DNA of 64,000 bases from NCBI RefSeq assembly GCF_900098925.1, contig NZ_LT622357.1, positions 62,001 through 126,000 on the forward strand. The letters run 5' to 3'. Shown here one piece after another: positions 25,581 to 37,010 of this stretch; the first letter of the stretch is position 1; the number at the start of each line of letters is the position of its first letter. Under the pieces are notes generated by a model. The model searched no databases and was not told the origin of the DNA. It saw nothing but the letters and a program-made list of their open reading frames with translations. Made by a program: the position numbers and the translations under genes. The stretch comes from Bacillus massiliglaciei. Its GTDB lineage: Bacteria; Bacillota; Bacilli; Bacillales; DSM-1321.

Positions 25581-28217
25581 TTATGAAATGGATTGGACAT
25601 ATTCTTCAACGAATTGAAGGGCTTCTTCTAATTTAGCCGGGTCTTTTCCGCCTGCCTGAGCCATATCCGGACGGCCGCCTCCGCCGCCTCCGCAGCGTGT
25701 TGCCACTTCTTTGATCAGTTTGCCCGCATGGAATCCGCGGTCAATATAATCTTTTGTAACACCGGCAATTAAGTTCACCTTGCCATCTTGAGGAGCTCCA
25801 AGGACAATAATCGCAGAATCAAGCTTTTGTTTCAAATCATCCGCCATCGCACGGAGATTATTCATATCGGATGCCTGAACCTTCGCCGCCAATACTTGGA
25901 CTCCGTTGATTTCCTTCACTTGGGAAACAAGGCTTCCTGCTTCAATATTGCTCAGTTTCGCAGCAAGGCTTTCATTTACGCGATGCAGTTCTTTCGTCTC
26001 AGCCAGAACCGCATCCACACGTGATGGAACGTCCTTGATATTGGTCTTAAGCTTGGCTGCCGCTTCTTTTAATAAGCCGATTTGGTCTGCCATCAGCTTG
26101 TAAGCTCCTGCTCCGGTAACGGCTTCAATACGGCGGGTTCCTGCGCCAATTCCGCTTTCAGAGACAATCTTGAACAGGCCGATCACGGCTGTATTCGGTA
26201 CATGCACACCGCCGCAAAGCTCGATGCTGTAGTCGCCGATTTGGACAACACGGACAATCTTGCCGTATTTCTCGCCAAACAGCGCCATAGCGCCCATCGC
26301 TTTCGCTTCATCAATTCCTTTATAATCAATGTCCACTTGTAAGCTTTTCCAAATCTTTTCATTTACAATCATTTCGATTTTCTCAAGCTCTTCCGGTGTA
26401 ATCTGTCCGAAATGAGAGAAGTCAAAACGCAGGCGTTCAGCTTCAACCAATGAACCCGCCTGGTTAACATGAGTGCCGAGCACGTCCTTCAGTGCTTGAT
26501 GCAGCAGGTGTGTCGCCGTATGGTTCTTCGTGATTTCACTCCGGTTTTCGAAGGCTACAGCGGCTTTAACCTTTTCTTCCGCTGTCAGTGTGCCTGCTGT
26601 AACAGTGACGCGGTGAAGATTCTGACCGTTTGGCGCTTTTTGAACATCCAGGACAGCAAGCGTGACGTTTTCGCTGGAAATGACGCCTGTATCTGCAATC
26701 TGTCCGCCACTTTCTGCATAGAATGGAGTTCTGTCGAGAATAATCTGGACTTCTTCGCCTTCTCCTGCCTCTTGGATCAGCTCTCCATCCTTCACAATGG
26801 CAACAACCTGGGCATCCGCTTCAAGCGTATCGTAGCCGATAAATTCACTGGCCGTTTTAATGTCGCCTAAAACGCCGCCCTGGATCTGCATGGAATCGAC
26901 ATCCTGACGGGCAGAACGGGCACGCTCGCGCTGCGCTTCCATTTCTTTCTCAAATCCCTCGTGGTCAACTTTCATTCCTTCTTCTTCCGCATATTCCTCA
27001 GTCAGCTCGATTGGGAATCCGTACGTGTCATATAGACGGAAGGCATCAGCACCCGGAATTTCACCCGCACCTGCTGCTTTTTGCTTTTTGATCACTTCAG
27101 ATAAAATCGCCAGTCCGTCATGAAGCGTCTCATGGAAACGTTCCTCTTCATTTTTCACCACTTTAGCGATGAAGTCTTTTTTCTCAAGAACACTTGGATA
27201 GAAGTCCTTCATGATTTCTCCGACAACCGGAACCAATTCATTCATAAATGGCTTATTGATGCCGATTTGCTTCGCATAGCGTACCGCACGGCGCAGCAGG
27301 CGGCGAAGTACATAGCCGCGGCCTTCATTAGAAGGAAGCGCCCCATCACCCACAGCAAAGGTCACAGTCCGGATATGGTCGGCGATGACCTTGAAGGAAA
27401 CATCCGTCTCTGAACTGTCGCCATATTTCACATCTGTATACTGCTCAACAGCATGAATGATCGGCATGAACAGGTCTGTGTCAAAGTTCGTCTTCACGTT
27501 TTGGACAACAGAGGCCATCCGCTCAAGCCCCATGCCTGTATCAATGTTTTTCTTCGGAAGCGGTGTATAAGAACCGTCTGGATTATGGTTAAATTGAGAG
27601 AAAACAAGATTCCAGACTTCTAAATGGCGTTCATTTTCGCCGCCGGGGTACAATTCCGGATCATTTGGGTCATCTCCGTATTCCGGGCCACGGTCATAAA
27701 AGATTTCCGTATTCGGTCCGCTTGGGCCTTCGCCGATATCCCAGAAGTTTTCTTCCAGACGGATGATCCGTTCAGACGGAATGCCGATTTTTTTATGCCA
27801 AAGCTCGAACGCTTCCTCATCTTCCGGATGGATCGTCACGGCAAGCTTCTCTGGGTCGAAACCAATCCACTTTTCATCGGTAAGGAACTCCCACGCCCAT
27901 GTGATCGCTTCTTCTTTAAAATAGTCGCCGATGGAAAAGTTTCCAAGCATTTCAAAGAATGTATGGTGACGCGCCGTTTTCCCGACGTTCTCAATATCGT
28001 TTGTCCGGATCGCCTTCTGCGCATTCGTGATTCTTGGGTTCTCCGGAATCACCCTTCCGTCAAAATACTTTTTCAATGTCGCAACTCCTGAATTGATCCA
28101 AAGCAAGGACGGATCCTCATGGGGAACCAAAGAAGCGCTCGGCTCGATTGCATGACCTTTTTCTTTAAAGAAATCCAAATACATCTGGCGGATTTGGGCA
28201 CCCGTTAAATATTTCAT
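25581..28217 (-). CDS. alaS: Alanyl-tRNA synthetase
   Basis: AlaRS charges tRNA-Ala and edits mischarged Ser/Gly. The 878-residue protein has the class II aminoacylation domain from [17 protein letters not shown], the editing-domain zinc motif HTATHLLH with CGGVH downstream, and the Gly-rich C-terminal C-Ala motif ([15 protein letters not shown]). ATG 28217 is chosen because GGAGG lies just upstream; the frame opens to 28346 through the T-box leader. Expression is under T-box control. Confidence 0.97.
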   Translation of the reverse strand: MKYLTGAQIRQMYLDFFKEKGHAIEPSASLVPHEDPSLLWINSGVATLKKYFDGRVIPENPRITNAQKAIRTNDIENVGKTARHHTFFEMLGNFSIGDYFKEEAITWAWEFLTDEKWIGFDPEKLAVTIHPEDEEAFELWHKKIGIPSERIIRLEENFWDIGEGPSGPNTEIFYDRGPEYGDDPNDPELYPGGENERHLEVWNLVFSQFNHNPDGSYTPLPKKNIDTGMGLERMASVVQNVKTNFDTDLFMPIIHAVEQYTDVKYGDSSETDVSFKVIADHIRTVTFAVGDGALPSNEGRGYVLRRLLRRAVRYAKQIGINKPFMNELVPVVGEIMKDFYPSVLEKKDFIAKVVKNEEERFHETLHDGLAILSEVIKKQKAAGAGEIPGADAFRLYDTYGFPIELTEEYAEEEGMKVDHEGFEKEMEAQRERARSARQDVDSMQIQGGVLGDIKTASEFIGYDTLEADAQVVAIVKDGELIQEAGEGEEVQIILDRTPFYAESGGQIADTGVISSENVTLAVLDVQKAPNGQNLHRVTVTAGTLTAEEKVKAAVAFENRSEITKNHTATHLLHQALKDVLGTHVNQAGSLVEAERLRFDFSHFGQITPEELEKIEMIVNEKIWKSLQVDIDYKGIDEAKAMGAMALFGEKYGKIVRVVQIGDYSIELCGGVHVPNTAVIGLFKIVSESGIGAGTRRIEAVTGAGAYKLMADQIGLLKEAAAKLKTNIKDVPSRVDAVLAETKELHRVNESLAAKLSNIEAGSLVSQVKEINGVQVLAAKVQASDMNNLRAMADDLKQKLDSAIIVLGAPQDGKVNLIAGVTKDYIDRGFHAGKLIKEVATRCGGGGGGRPDMAQAGGKDPAKLEEALQFVEEYVQSIS

Positions 28218-28261
28218 TTCGTATTCCTCCTTGAAAAATATGTAAAAGTAAAAATAAGCAC

Positions 28262-28501
28262 AAAAAAAACTCCTATCCCAAAACAGGGACGAGAGTTTGC
28301 TCGCGGTACCACCCTGATTATGGACAGCACTCTGCCTGTCCATCACCTCATGTCAGCCTTAACGCGGCCTAAAACGGCAGGGATTAACCTGCACTCCGGA
28401 CTAGCTTTCTGCTGCTCTTCGCCTGAAATCCTTTTCAGCCTGGAGGATTTCTCTCTAAAAACGGGCTTCAGCATACTCGGTCCATCTACGAATTAGCTTA
28501 T
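28262..28501 (-). promoter_or_regulatory. T-box riboswitch of alaS
   Basis: The minus strand carries the T-box core AGGGTGGTACCGCG (28315-28302), followed by a terminator stem (AACTC...TCCC / GGGA...GAGTT) ending in eight T (about 28298-28262). Upstream is a long stem I region with an AGAGAG motif. Uncharged tRNA-Ala should stabilise the antiterminator. GCA and GCT triplets occur in the specifier region but I did not resolve the specifier loop. Confidence 0.93.
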
Positions 28502-28507
28502 GTATGG

Positions 28508-28536
28508 ATTATATTCACAAGCTTTTTATTTGTCAA
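28508..28536 (-). promoter_or_regulatory. Consensus SigA promoter of alaS
   Basis: TTGACA (28536-28531) and TATAAT (28513-28508) on the minus strand are separated by exactly 17 bp, both perfect consensus. The -35 overlaps the last codons of yrrI. Transcription should start near 28501, at the T-box 5' end. Confidence 0.88.
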
Positions 28537-29602
28537 CAGCAGGCTCCCTTTTCCGGAAATGGACGAGCGCATGAACGACGGTCACTTTCAGGATCGCCAG
28601 CACCGGAATTGCGACAATCATTCCAAGGACTCCTCCCACTTCTCCGCCTGCAAGAAGGGCAAGCATGATGAAAAGCGGGTGCATATGAAGGCTTTTCCCG
28701 ACAATAAGCGGCGAAAGGATATTACCCTCCAAAAACTGAAGTACCAAGATGATAATGGCCACAATGATGACCATCTTCAGACTCATCGTCGCGGCAATCA
28801 CAACCGCTGGCACGGCTCCAATGATCGGGCCGAAATAAGGAATAATATTCGTGATGCCGACAATCAGTCCCAGCAAGAGGGAATAGGGCAGACCAAATAT
28901 CCAAAACAGCAGCGAGGAAATAATGCCAATGGCGGAGCAAACGATTAACTGACCGCGAATATAGCCGCCAAGCGAGGCATCCACATCCTTTAAAAACCCT
29001 TCTCCCTGACTTCTCCACTTTCGCGGGACGGCAGACCAGGCCAGCTTTTTCAGATGGGCAAAATCCTTCAATATGTAAAAAGCCATGAACGGGATCAAAG
29101 CTGCCAAAAGGATAAAATCAAACACCCTCATTGAATAGCCGATTACCTTCTCCGTCATCCCGGCAATCCGTTCTTCAAACATTCCGATTCCGCGTTCCAG
29201 CCGCTCATGAATCCCAAACGGCCATCTTGACGTATGGTGGTCTAACGACTTCATCCATTCCTTATAACGTTCGGCCAAATCGGGCAGACTTTTGGCCAGT
29301 TCATTTCCTTGAGCCATGATCGCCGGAATCCCTTTATAAAGGCCGAAACCTGCCGCTCCGAAAAAAAGTAAATAAATCAAGGCAATCGATAGCCCCCGGT
29401 TCCAGCCCCGATGATGAAGGAATTCCACAACCGGATGAAGCAGGTAGCTAATGAAAGCCGCAATCAAAAAAGGGCCAAGCACCGTCGCCGCCACTGCCAG
29501 GATCGGCAGCCAAATCGGTTTAAGCTTCCAGAAGATAAGCAGGACAAAAAATAACAGCAGCAAGAAACCAAGCCGGTAAAACCATTTCAATCGAATATCC
29601 AC
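28526..29602 (-). CDS. yrrI: AI-2E (PerM/DUF20) family membrane permease
   Basis: This is a polytopic protein of 358 residues with about seven to eight helices: LLLLFFVLLIFWKL, VLGPFLIAAFISYLL, a long amphipathic extracellular part (residues 100-150), then VGITNIIPYFGPIIGAVPAVVIAA and GMIVAIPVLAILKV. The NxIPYFGPIxG motif is typical of the AI-2E/TqsA/PerM family. Its substrate is unknown. GTG 29602 is chosen for GGGAGG 8 bp upstream; an ATG at 29647 lacks a good site. Confidence 0.85.
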   Translation of the reverse strand: MDIRLKWFYRLGFLLLLFFVLLIFWKLKPIWLPILAVAATVLGPFLIAAFISYLLHPVVEFLHHRGWNRGLSIALIYLLFFGAAGFGLYKGIPAIMAQGNELAKSLPDLAERYKEWMKSLDHHTSRWPFGIHERLERGIGMFEERIAGMTEKVIGYSMRVFDFILLAALIPFMAFYILKDFAHLKKLAWSAVPRKWRSQGEGFLKDVDASLGGYIRGQLIVCSAIGIISSLLFWIFGLPYSLLLGLIVGITNIIPYFGPIIGAVPAVVIAATMSLKMVIIVAIIILVLQFLEGNILSPLIVGKSLHMHPLFIMLALLAGGEVGGVLGMIVAIPVLAILKVTVVHALVHFRKREPAVDK

Positions 29603-29687
29603 GTCCGTCGCCTCCCCGCTTAGTTTGCTTAGAAACGGACGTTTCATTCATAGCGCTTTCGTCAAAAGGATCAGGCTCTGCTATCCT

Positions 29688-29882
29688 TTATACACTGAAG
29701 CGGCGGTCATTCTCATCAAAAAGATCATCCAGCGAACTCAGGCTGCCGTCTTCTTCCACCTGATGTGTATTGATCAGCCCTTCAGCAACGCTCATTTCGA
29801 TAAAACAGTTCCAGCAATAGTATTGATTGACTCCTATTTTGCCGACATCCTTACTTTTACAATTCGGACATTTCATTTCCAT
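29688..29882 (-). CDS. yrzR: Small zinc-ribbon protein YrzR
   Basis: The 64-residue protein has a C-x2-C pair at CPNC (residues 5-8) and a second pair CWNC (23-26), forming a zinc ribbon, with an acidic C-terminal tail (SLDDLFDENDRRF). Layout and position upstream of yrrI match YrzR. GAGGTG precedes the start. It may bind RNA or protein; the function is unknown. Confidence 0.8.
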   Translation of the reverse strand: MEMKCPNCKSKDVGKIGVNQYYCWNCFIEMSVAEGLINTHQVEEDGSLSSLDDLFDENDRRFSV

Positions 29883-29987
29883 AATAAATAGGCACCTCTT
29901 TCGCTCTTTGGCTGAAAACGGAGTCCCGTTTCCATTTTCAACCAGTGTGCCCCATTTTCTGTTCCGGCATACGTAAAAGATATCTTA

Positions 29988-30629
29988 TCATCCATCGCCG
30001 GCCAGCTCCTCCCTCACCTGGCCGATGGCGCTGAAGACGGATCCGACTGCCTGAATCCAGCTCCCGACAGAAAGAAGCGTCCCGTCCAGACGGGATTCAT
30101 CTTGCTCTGTCGCTTCTGCAATCGCCTGAATCAAATTGCCGATGGCCTGCAGGATGTTCCCGATCACATGATAGCCCTTTCCGGGTACTAACGGATCTTT
30201 AAGTTCTCCGGATAATGTAACAGAGTTTCCGAGCGCCTGAAGCAAGTTCCCCTGGATTACCAGGCGTCTCCCCTTTTCATCATCTCTTACTAAAAGGCCG
30301 GCAATGACCGTTGAATTACCGAAAGACTGGATCGCACTGCCGGCTTTTTTTTCAAAATGTTTCTCCCCGTCCGCCTCCAGAGCGGCCCCGACTGCCTGGA
30401 GAACATTCCCCACCAGATCCAGTGCATCTTCCTCTTCTTCACTGAACTTTCCCGGTGTGGTGCTGATAGCAGAAATAATGGTCCCGGCTGCCTGGATCCA
30501 AGCTCCGAAGATTTCTTTTATATCTTCTTTAGTTGACTGTGTCTCTGATCTGTAGAAACCAATTGAATCATCAGCTGTCCGAAGTCCTGTTCCATGGAAA
30601 CCCTTTGAGACGTCATCCATCCTTCCCAC
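29988..30629 (-). CDS. DUF6944-like repetitive small-residue protein
   Basis: The 213-residue protein is built from degenerate repeats around the pattern (G/S)(N/S/A)xIQAxG or GNxLQAxGN: FGAWIQAAG, VGNVLQAVG, QGNLLQALGN, IGNILQAIGN, VGSWIQAVG. They are spaced about 15-40 residues apart in helical stretches. It has no signal peptide. It resembles the DUF6944 repetitive family of Bacillus, whose role is unknown; that name is from memory. GTG 30629 is chosen for AAGGGA 6 bp upstream. It sits alone between recD2 and yrzR. Confidence 0.65.
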   Translation of the reverse strand: MGRMDDVSKGFHGTGLRTADDSIGFYRSETQSTKEDIKEIFGAWIQAAGTIISAISTTPGKFSEEEEDALDLVGNVLQAVGAALEADGEKHFEKKAGSAIQSFGNSTVIAGLLVRDDEKGRRLVIQGNLLQALGNSVTLSGELKDPLVPGKGYHVIGNILQAIGNLIQAIAEATEQDESRLDGTLLSVGSWIQAVGSVFSAIGQVREELAGDG

Positions 30630-30699
30630 CCGTCTTCCCTTTCTCTCTTAAAATCTTATTCACGAGAAAAAAATAGGTTCAGACAGCCGAAAAACACAA

Positions 30700-30741
30700 A
30701 AGCACCCCGTAAAGAGCAGATTTACATCCATCTTTACGGGG
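30700..30741 (-). terminator. Terminator of recD2
   Basis: CCCCGTAAAGA (30705-30715) pairs perfectly with TCTTTACGGGG (30731-30741), followed on the minus strand by TGCTTTTGTG. It lies just past the recD2 stop. Confidence 0.85.
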
Positions 30742-30748
30742 CTTCGTT

Positions 30749-33157
30749 TTACATAAAATCATATGGGGTTACATGTTCCATCCCGATCATTGGGTCAGCA
30801 GCCATCAGCCGTTCATAGTAATCGGCCGGCTCCTCTTCCTTCTTATCCGACAGAGCAGCAGGATCCGGTGAACCGGCGACTTCGATTCCCTGCAATTTCT
30901 CTTTCAACGTTGTCCTCCGCTGCATCTCATCATTCCGTTCGATCCCCATTCGGAAAGCTTCTTCCTCACCGCAAAGAATGAGAAACTCCCGGCTTCGGGT
31001 AATCGCAGTATACAGCAGATTACGGCGCAGCATCCGATAATAGCTGCGGACGACCGGCAGGATGACAATCGGAAATTCGCTTCCCTGCGATTTATGGATT
31101 GAACAGCAGTAAGCATGTGTAATCTGATTCAAATCCTGCTTTGAATAAGTGACTTCAATCCCTTCAAAGGAAATGACCAGCTTATCAACGTTGTCCGTGT
31201 TCTCCTTTGCGAATAGAATGGACACAATCTCGCCCATGTCACCGTTAAAAACGCCTTCCTCCGGCTGATTGACAAGCTGAAGCACTTTATCCCCTGTCCT
31301 GTAAATCACGTCACCGAATTTGATTTCCCGCCGCTTCCCGTCAGCATTGCTGTTGAAAACCTCCTGCAGCATTTTGTTCAGGGCATCAATGCCGGCTGGT
31401 CCCCGGTACATCGGAGCGAGAACTTGAATGTCCCTGGCCGTATAGCCTTTTGTTCTCGCGTTCTTGACCACCTTTTCAACCGCATCGGCAATTTGGCCTG
31501 TCTGGCATCTGATAAAAGACCTGTCAGCCTGCTGGCGTGCAATTCCTTCCGGAACCCGGCCCTTTTTAATCTCATGGGCCAGCTCGATAATCGAGGAGCC
31601 GGCCTCCTGCCTGTAGATTTGCTCAAGGCTTACAGTCGGCACACTTCCAGAAGCAAGAAGGTCCTTCAGTACCTGGCCGGGACCGACAGACGGAAGCTGG
31701 TCTTCATCCCCGACAAGAATCAGCTGGACATGTTCAGGCAATGCCTTAAACAGCTGATGGGCCAGCCACGTATCCACCATCGATACTTCATCGATAATGA
31801 CAAGCCTTCCTTCGATCGGCGTGTCTTCATCATGGGAAAACCCTTCGCTTCCATTCCAGCCCAGCAGCCGGTGAATGGTGACAGCCGGCAGGCCTGTGGA
31901 CTCTGCCATCCGTTTGGCCGCTCTTCCGGTAGGTGCAGCCAGAACAAATGGAAACGGTTCTTCTTTTTTATAGTCTTTCGGATCCATGGAAACGCCGTGC
32001 AGCTCGCTGTAAAGCTCAACGATTCCTTTAATGACCGTCGTTTTCCCGGTTCCCGGGCCTCCTGTCAGGATTAGCATCGGCGACTGAAGAGCCGTCTGGA
32101 TCGCCTCTTTCTGCGCAGGTGCATAGCTGACACCGATCCTTTCTTCAAGCTCCCCGAGTGCCATCAGAAATTCAGACTCCGGAAATTGATCGGCATATTC
32201 ATCCTGGGAGAGAACCCGCTGAATGTTCGTAACAATCCCTTTTTCAGAATAATAGAGGGACGGCGGATAAACCCGCTGCTCTTCCACGACAATCTTGCCT
32301 TCCTCTTCCAGCTTGAGTATTTCCGCCGAAATATCTGTAAACTCGATTTCATGATGCTGGCTGTCCTCTAAGAGGCGCTTGACCTCTTCCAGCAGCTGTT
32401 CCGCTTCGAGAAAAGAGTGCCCTTCCTGCAGGCACTTCGTTTCCAGCGTATAGAAGCAGGCTGCCTTAATCCGATCCGGGTGCGCGCCGGAAAGTCCCAG
32501 TTGCCGCCCCAGTTCATCCGCCCGGCCAAAGCCGATTCCTTCGACATCTTCAACCAATTGATATGGGTTTTTCTGAATGATGGAAACAGCCTCTTCCTTA
32601 TACAGCTGATAGATTTTCATGGACAGCTGGGGACCGAATCCATACTGATTCAGCGTAATCATCACCTGCTCCAGCCCCTGATGTTCAACAAGGGTGTCAT
32701 ACAGGCTTTTCGCTTTTTCTCCCGACAGCTTCGGAATATCATCAAGCAGCGAAGGCTGGGCAAGGATTTTGGAGATCGCCTGTTCGCCAAGTTCGTCTAC
32801 GATACTCTCAGCGGTTTTCTTGCCGATCCCTTTAAACAGCTCTCCTGACAGATAGCTGACAATGCCTTCCTTGCTCTGCGGCAGATCCTTGCGGAAATGA
32901 TCTACATGGAACTGAAGCCCAAAGCGGGGATGCTCCTTCATTTTCCCGTAAAACATATAGGTCTCGTGTTCATGCATTCTCGGAAAATAGCCGGTTACGA
33001 CCGCTTCCTTTTCATCATAATTCACATTGGTGTCATCCACGCGGATCCGCACCACCGAGTACATATTCGACTCATTGTGGAAAATCGTCACCAGATGGCG
33101 GCCTTTCATAAATGGCTTTTCTTCTGAAAACAAATCAAGGGAATCTTGTTTGTCCAA
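30749..33157 (-). CDS. recD2: RecD2-type 5'-3' DNA helicase
   Basis: RecD2 is an SF1B helicase acting in DNA repair and mismatch-related processes without RecBC. The 802-residue protein has the N-terminal OB/helix-hairpin-helix region (GIGKKTAESIVDELGEQ and later GIGFGRADELGRQLG), Walker A ILTGGPGTGKTT, motif II VIIDEVSMVD, and motif VI YTAITRSREFLILCG. TTG 33157 follows GGAGGG by about 9 bp; no good site serves the further upstream start. Confidence 0.94.
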   Translation of the reverse strand: MDKQDSLDLFSEEKPFMKGRHLVTIFHNESNMYSVVRIRVDDTNVNYDEKEAVVTGYFPRMHEHETYMFYGKMKEHPRFGLQFHVDHFRKDLPQSKEGIVSYLSGELFKGIGKKTAESIVDELGEQAISKILAQPSLLDDIPKLSGEKAKSLYDTLVEHQGLEQVMITLNQYGFGPQLSMKIYQLYKEEAVSIIQKNPYQLVEDVEGIGFGRADELGRQLGLSGAHPDRIKAACFYTLETKCLQEGHSFLEAEQLLEEVKRLLEDSQHHEIEFTDISAEILKLEEEGKIVVEEQRVYPPSLYYSEKGIVTNIQRVLSQDEYADQFPESEFLMALGELEERIGVSYAPAQKEAIQTALQSPMLILTGGPGTGKTTVIKGIVELYSELHGVSMDPKDYKKEEPFPFVLAAPTGRAAKRMAESTGLPAVTIHRLLGWNGSEGFSHDEDTPIEGRLVIIDEVSMVDTWLAHQLFKALPEHVQLILVGDEDQLPSVGPGQVLKDLLASGSVPTVSLEQIYRQEAGSSIIELAHEIKKGRVPEGIARQQADRSFIRCQTGQIADAVEKVVKNARTKGYTARDIQVLAPMYRGPAGIDALNKMLQEVFNSNADGKRREIKFGDVIYRTGDKVLQLVNQPEEGVFNGDMGEIVSILFAKENTDNVDKLVISFEGIEVTYSKQDLNQITHAYCCSIHKSQGSEFPIVILPVVRSYYRMLRRNLLYTAITRSREFLILCGEEEAFRMGIERNDEMQRRTTLKEKLQGIEVAGSPDPAALSDKKEEEPADYYERLMAADPMIGMEHVTPYDFM

Positions 33158-33193
33158 AACCTTCTCCCTCCTTTCCAACAGCCTTTCCGCCCC

Positions 33194-33865
33194 TTACTCT
33201 TCTTCTGCGAGCATTGCTTCCATCAAATTCTTTCCATTGGCGGCCAGCATGTGATCCGGCTGGGCAGCAAGCGCCTTTCCAAAATAAGCAAGAGCGGCAG
33301 GCACATCTTCCTTATATCCTGCATAAGCAACTCCCAGATTATAGTAAGCGTCCGCATGTTCCGGATCCTTCTCCACGACAAGATTCAGCTGCTCGATCAG
33401 CTCTTCATACACTTCTGCATTTGCCAGGCAGAGAGCATATTGGAATCTGGCATCCACATCGTCAGGATTCACCTCAACCGCCCGCTGCAAATACGGCATG
33501 GCAAGCTTCGCCTGGCCAAGAGCCATCAGCGTCATTCCAAGCATGAAATAAGCATCGCCGTTTTCGAGGCCTTGCTGGATTGCCTTTTCAAACATATCCT
33601 TCGCTTCCATCAGCTTGTCGGCTTCATAATATAAATTGCCGAGCGAATAATAGGCCGCGGCAGCCTTCTCATCTATTTCCAGCGCCTTTTGATAAAAACG
33701 CTCCGCCTTATCCGCCTCGCCGACCGCCATTAATACATTGCCAAAATTTATGTATGCGACAGGTTCATTCGGGTTCTTTTCAATTTCCTCCGTAAACACT
33801 TTCGCCGCTTCTTCATACTTGCCTTCTTGCATATATTGAATTCCCTGTTGATTTCGATCCATCAT
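33194..33865 (-). CDS. yrrB: Tetratricopeptide-repeat protein YrrB
   Basis: The 223-residue protein consists of about six TPR units, for example EGKYEEAAKVFTEEIEKNP, GEADKAERFYQKALEIDEKA and DKLMEAKDMFEKAIQQG. It has no enzyme domain, so it is a protein-interaction scaffold. In B. subtilis YrrB sits in the same recD2-mnmA interval. GGAG lies 6 bp before ATG 33865; the next ATG codon is also possible. Confidence 0.9.
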   Translation of the reverse strand: MMDRNQQGIQYMQEGKYEEAAKVFTEEIEKNPNEPVAYINFGNVLMAVGEADKAERFYQKALEIDEKAAAAYYSLGNLYYEADKLMEAKDMFEKAIQQGLENGDAYFMLGMTLMALGQAKLAMPYLQRAVEVNPDDVDARFQYALCLANAEVYEELIEQLNLVVEKDPEHADAYYNLGVAYAGYKEDVPAALAYFGKALAAQPDHMLAANGKNLMEAMLAEEE

Positions 33866-33912
33866 ATCACGCTCCAAATTTTCTCATCCAAAATTATAAC
33901 ACAGTCCAGCAT

Positions 33913-33946
33913 AAAAAATCCCCAACTGCCAAGCAAGCTGGGGATT
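33913..33946 (-). terminator. Terminator of mnmA
   Basis: AATCCCCA (33917-33924) pairs with TGGGGATT (33939-33946), followed by TTTTTTA on the minus strand. It lies 7 bp past the mnmA stop. Confidence 0.85.
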
Positions 33947-33952
33947 CTCTTC

Positions 33953-35077
<1,125 letters not shown>

Positions 35078-35084
35078 TCATTTA

Positions 35085-36227
35085 TCAATCAACAAGCCTG
35101 CTGACAATTGTCGCCGTTTTCTCAGCAGCCTCTGTCACTTCTTCTAACGTATTGTTCAAACCAAAACTAAAACGAATGGAGTTTTTCGTGCGTTCCGATC
35201 CTTTGCCGAACATTGCGACAAGGACATGGGAAGGCTCGATGGAACCGGCTGTGCAGGCAGACCCGCTGGAAACAGCAATTCCGGCCAGATCCATATTCAC
35301 AAGCATCGATTCAACATTCGTTCCCGGAAAGCTTACATTCAGCACATGCGGCAAGGTTTGCCCGCTTGCTCCATTGACTTCATATTGTAAACCGGAACGG
35401 TTAAAAACATCAAGCATGGCGTCTTTGAACTCTCCGTATTGTTTCACTTTCTTCGAACGGTCCGCTTCCATCATCTTAACCGCCTCAGCAAAACCGGCAA
35501 TTGCCGGTACACTTTCCGTCCCTGCCCGGCGTTTTCGCTCCTGCTCGCCTCCGATGGACCGGGACTGCAGCTTCAAGCCGTCCCGCATATATAAAAAGCC
35601 AATCCCCTTCGGCCCGTTGATCTTGTGCGCAGAAACACTTAATAAGTCCACATTCAATTCCTTCACATCGATCTGAACCAAGCCATATGCCTGAACCGCA
35701 TCCGTATGGAAGTACGCCTGATGACCCTTCACAATTTCACCGATTTCAGCAATCGGCTGAACCGAGCCCACTTCATTATTACCGTACATAACGGAAACAA
35801 GAATGGTATCTTCCCGAAGCGCCGCTTTGACATCTTCCGCAGAAATTCTGCCTTCTGCATCGACCGAAAGATAGGTTACCTCGAATCCTCGCTTCTCCAA
35901 ATAATGGGCTGCATGGAGCACGGCATGGTGTTCAATCTCCGTTGTGATGATATGCTTTCCGCGGCTGCTATAGGCCTCAGCCGTCCCGATCAATGCCATA
36001 TTGTCCGCTTCTGTTCCGCCGCTCGTAAAAATAATTTCATTCTGGGCAGCGCCGATACTGTCGGCAATTACGGTCCTTGACTGATCCAGAATATGGCGCG
36101 CTTCCCTTCCGTACGCGTGGATGCTTGAAGGATTGCCAAAATCCTTCTGCATCACGGACATCATCTTATCTATCACTGCAGGATGCATCGGCGAAGTCGC
36201 CGCATGATCCAAATACATTCGATTCAC
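35085..36227 (-). CDS. iscS: Cysteine desulfurase (YrvO type)
   Basis: This PLP enzyme of 380 residues takes sulfur from cysteine for the neighbouring MnmA. The N-terminal YLDHAATSPMHP, PLP lysine in SVSAHKINGPKGIGF (near 200) and catalytic Cys in SSGSACTAGSIEPSHVL (near 326) are clear. The start is GTG with GGAGG 9 bp upstream. There is no iscU nearby; the cymR-iscS-mnmA order is that of B. subtilis yrzC-yrvO-trmU. Confidence 0.95.
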   Translation of the reverse strand: MNRMYLDHAATSPMHPAVIDKMMSVMQKDFGNPSSIHAYGREARHILDQSRTVIADSIGAAQNEIIFTSGGTEADNMALIGTAEAYSSRGKHIITTEIEHHAVLHAAHYLEKRGFEVTYLSVDAEGRISAEDVKAALREDTILVSVMYGNNEVGSVQPIAEIGEIVKGHQAYFHTDAVQAYGLVQIDVKELNVDLLSVSAHKINGPKGIGFLYMRDGLKLQSRSIGGEQERKRRAGTESVPAIAGFAEAVKMMEADRSKKVKQYGEFKDAMLDVFNRSGLQYEVNGASGQTLPHVLNVSFPGTNVESMLVNMDLAGIAVSSGSACTAGSIEPSHVLVAMFGKGSERTKNSIRFSFGLNNTLEEVTEAAEKTATIVSRLVD

Positions 36228-36285
36228 TTTTCATTGCCTCCATTCAAAAACCAGGCGCCTTTAGGAAAGGCTCCTTCACTGTGCA

Positions 36286-36702
36286 TTAAATATAGTACAT
36301 ATAGGAATCCTGTTCGATTCCCTTATAATTGGCCAAATCCTGAAGCGTCGTATTATCCAGGACATCCTTCACGGCATCACGGATACGCATCCAAAGCTGA
36401 CGCTTAATCGGCTCTTCGTCCTCAATTCCCTCCACAGGGGAAATCGGGCCTTCCAGCACGCGAATAATATCACCGGAAGTAATCTCCTGGGGCTCCCTTG
36501 ATAAAATATATCCCCCATACGCACCGCGGACACTTTTCACCAGTCCCGCATTCCGAAGCGGGGCAATCAGCTGCTCCAAATAATGCTCGGACAATTCATG
36601 CGTCTGGGCAATAGACTTTAACGATTTGGGGCCTTCACCATAATGCTTGGCCAATTCAATCATAATCGTCAGTCCATAACGTCCTTTTGTCGAAATTTTC
36701 AT
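36286..36702 (-). CDS. cymR: Rrf2-family regulator CymR
   Basis: CymR is the master repressor of cysteine metabolism, working with CysK. The 138-residue protein has the Rrf2 start MKISTKGRYGLTIMIELAKH, the helix-turn-helix TSLKSIAQ-type segment (SLKSIAQTHELSEHYLEQLI) and the wing VRGAYGGYILSREP. It contains no cysteine, so it cannot carry the iron-sulfur cluster of IscR. Its likely target, the yrrT-mccAB operon, is 22 kb away. ATG 36702 is chosen by family length; the site is weak (GAGGTGTTGTT). Confidence 0.94.
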   Translation of the reverse strand: MKISTKGRYGLTIMIELAKHYGEGPKSLKSIAQTHELSEHYLEQLIAPLRNAGLVKSVRGAYGGYILSREPQEITSGDIIRVLEGPISPVEGIEDEEPIKRQLWMRIRDAVKDVLDNTTLQDLANYKGIEQDSYMYYI

Positions 36703-37010
36703 AACAACACCTCTATTTTCCCGATACTCTCTCTGGTTACTCACTGTGGAAAGTATAGCATAACTCCCCGATAAATGCATGCCGCGCTTTCCAAAACCGG
36801 AGCATGATCCGCTTCTTCTCTAAATTCCATCCCATTTGGCTGATTACTTCCATTATTAATTGAATTCTCTGCTATCAGCCTTCCCCATTCCCCGGTTCTT
36901 CACACCATAAAGACATGTCCCCCCTGCTATTTCCATCCATCATCCGATCAATCTCCCCATTACCCACGCAGACGCAAAGTATGTTATTTTATAAAAAAGG
37001 AGAGATCGTT

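Noticed and set aside
33146-33634. 162-codon plus-strand frame
   Set aside because: It is antisense to the TPR gene yrrB, whose repeats are unambiguous.
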